This document shows, in pieces, positions 5,363 to 6,343 of a stretch of DNA of 6,343 nucleotides. The notes under the pieces are model-generated. The model made no database searches. It had not been told where the DNA came from and saw only the letters and a list, made by a program, of their open reading frames with translations. The translations under genes and the position numbers were made by a program. Location: positions 1-6,343 of the forward strand of contig JAYZDB010000052.1 of NCBI GenBank assembly GCA_036338025.1, given 5' to 3'. The first letter of the stretch is position 1. Every line of letters begins with the position of its first letter. The DNA is from JAYZDB01 sp036338025. GTDB taxonomy: Bacteria > Planctomycetota > UBA1135 > UBA2386.

Positions 5363-6343
5363 GTCGGATTCCACCACGCCCGCAGGCAAGACGCGCCTGG
5401 GTGCTTTCGACATCGCCTGCGTGGTGATCGGCGGGATCATCGGCATCGGAATCTTCTTCACGCCCGCCCAGGTCGCCCGATCTGTCGACGCACCCTGGCA
5501 GGTGTCGGTGGCCTGGAGCCTCGGCGGGGCCATCGCGATCCTGGGGGCGCTGGTATTCGCGCGGATGAGCCGCCTGGCGACCGGGCCTGGCGGGGTGTTT
5601 GAGTACATCCTGCAGAGTTTCGGTAGCAGGCCGGCATTCTTGTACGGCTGGTGCCTCTTGATGATCACCCAGTCGGGCGCGCTGGCCTTCGTCGCGCTGT
5701 TGTTGGTCTCCAACCTTGAGAAGGCGCTGGTTTGCCAGTTCAGCACTTTCTGGCAGCACATGATCGCGACTGCGGTCCTGCTCGGTTTGACGCTGGTCAA
5801 TATCGCGGGATTGAAGTTGGGCAAGGGCGTGCAAAATGCGCTGACTGTGATCAAGACCCTGGCGGTGTTCTCGATCGTGGTGGTCGCGATCCTGGTGAGT
5901 CCGGCGGAGCCTTCGGCAGCGATTCCGGTGGCAGAGCCAGCCCGCGAAGCGGTCGGATTTTTTGTCGCGATGAGCGCCGCGATGCTACCGGTGTTGTTCT
6001 CATTCGGAGGTTGGCACCACGGTTCGTTCGTAGCGTCGGTCGCCCGCAATCCCCATCGCGATGTGCCGCTGGGCATCGTCGGTGGCGTGTTGGTGGTGGT
6101 GATCGCCTACGTCGGCGTGAACCTCGCATACCTCGAACTGCTGGGTTTTGACCAGGCCAGCCAATCCTCGACGATCGCCGTCGATGCAATGCAGGCAGCC
6201 TTCGCCACTGGTGACGCTGCCCAGTCCAAGGTCGCCCAGGTGTTTGCTGCGCTGATCGTCCTGTCTGCTGCTGGCCTGATGAACACGATCTGTATGGCAC
6301 CGCCCTACGTGTTGCACACGATGGCGAACCGCGGCTTGTTCTT
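5352..6343 (+). CDS. APC-superfamily amino acid permease (C-terminus cut by window edge)
   Basis: The first 330 residues of a polytopic inner-membrane transporter of the amino acid-polyamine-organocation superfamily, typically proton symporters or exchangers of amino acids. The diagnostic unwound first helix is present as GGIIGIGIFFTPAQVA (27-42). It is followed by GPGGVFEYILQSFG (78-91) and FLYGW (96-100), matching the family's conserved GGxYxYxxxxFG...GFxxGW region, and by FSFGGWHHGSFVASVARNPHRDVP, split here as 216-228 and 229-239, the equivalent of the usual TM6 substrate-site motif and following loop. About eight hydrophobic helices are visible (roughly 18-40, 53-74, 96-119, 135-152, 163-183, 200-226, 238-262, 296-316) of an expected twelve. 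The ATG at 5352 has GGAG seven bases upstream and overlaps the propeller gene by 11 bp. The family is firm. Residues W220-H221-H222 at the substrate site are unusual to my eye; substrate cannot be assigned. Confidence 0.93.
   Translation, partial: MTPESDSTTPAGKTRLGAFDIACVVIGGIIGIGIFFTPAQVARSVDAPWQVSVAWSLGGAIAILGALVFARMSRLATGPGGVFEYILQSFGSRPAFLYGWCLLMITQSGALAFVALLLVSNLEKALVCQFSTFWQHMIATAVLLGLTLVNIAGLKLGKGVQNALTVIKTLAVFSIVVVAILVSPAEPSAAIPVAEPAREAVGFFVAMSAAMLPVLFSFGGWHHGSFVASVARNPHRDVPLGIVGGVLVVVIAYVGVNLAYLELLGFDQASQSSTIAVDAMQAAFATGDAAQSKVAQVFAALIVLSAAGLMNTICMAPPYVLHTMANRGLF

Noticed and set aside
4868..6076. A 402-codon open frame on the minus strand, antisense to the propeller and permease
   Set aside because: Composition is low-complexity and lacks any recognisable domain, and it lies opposite two genes with clear family motifs; long antisense frames are common in high-GC DNA.
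1..6343. Mobile element, CRISPR, defence island or prophage signatures
   Set aside because: No transposase, integrase, direct repeat array, tRNA or nuclease-type gene is visible; the genes look like ordinary chromosomal operons.

Overview
The window is a compact, high-GC stretch (about 60-65% G+C by eye) of bacterial chromosome, almost entirely coding. Two divergent gene sets meet near position 4480 and each runs off one end. Gene density, short overlaps and protein types suggest a free-living Gram-negative bacterium, perhaps a gammaproteobacterium. No rRNA, tRNA or lineage marker confirms this, so the taxonomy is a weak inference.

Left-going set (minus strand, in transcription order): a small single-membrane-segment protein of unknown function (4464-4039); a TRZ/ATZ-type amidohydrolase resembling 5'-deoxyadenosine / S-adenosylhomocysteine deaminases (4033-2681); a GalT-family nucleotidyl-phosphate transferase of the HIT superfamily (2671-1766); a membrane-anchored TPR protein (1678-863); and a rhomboid intramembrane serine protease that leaves the left edge (870 to beyond 1). 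Spacings are 5 bp, 9 bp, 87 bp and an 8-bp overlap, so this is probably one operon. The 87-bp gap before the TPR gene is the only place inside it where a second promoter would fit.

Right-going set (plus strand): a cytoplasmic NHL-repeat beta-propeller (4499-5362) whose end overlaps by 11 bp the start of an APC-superfamily amino acid permease (5352 to beyond 6343). The overlap and a good ribosome-binding site point to coupled translation.

Functionally, the left set combines soluble metabolic enzymes acting on a nucleoside-like substrate and a sugar nucleotide with a membrane proteolysis pair (TPR plus rhomboid). The right set combines a propeller with a transporter. None of these combinations is recognised here as a named system. 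I see no mobile element, CRISPR array, RNA gene or convincing terminator, and both operons continue outside the window. There is no gene-free stretch over 300 bases if the small 4464-4039 gene is real; if it is not, 4034-4498 is a 465-bp divergent intergenic region.
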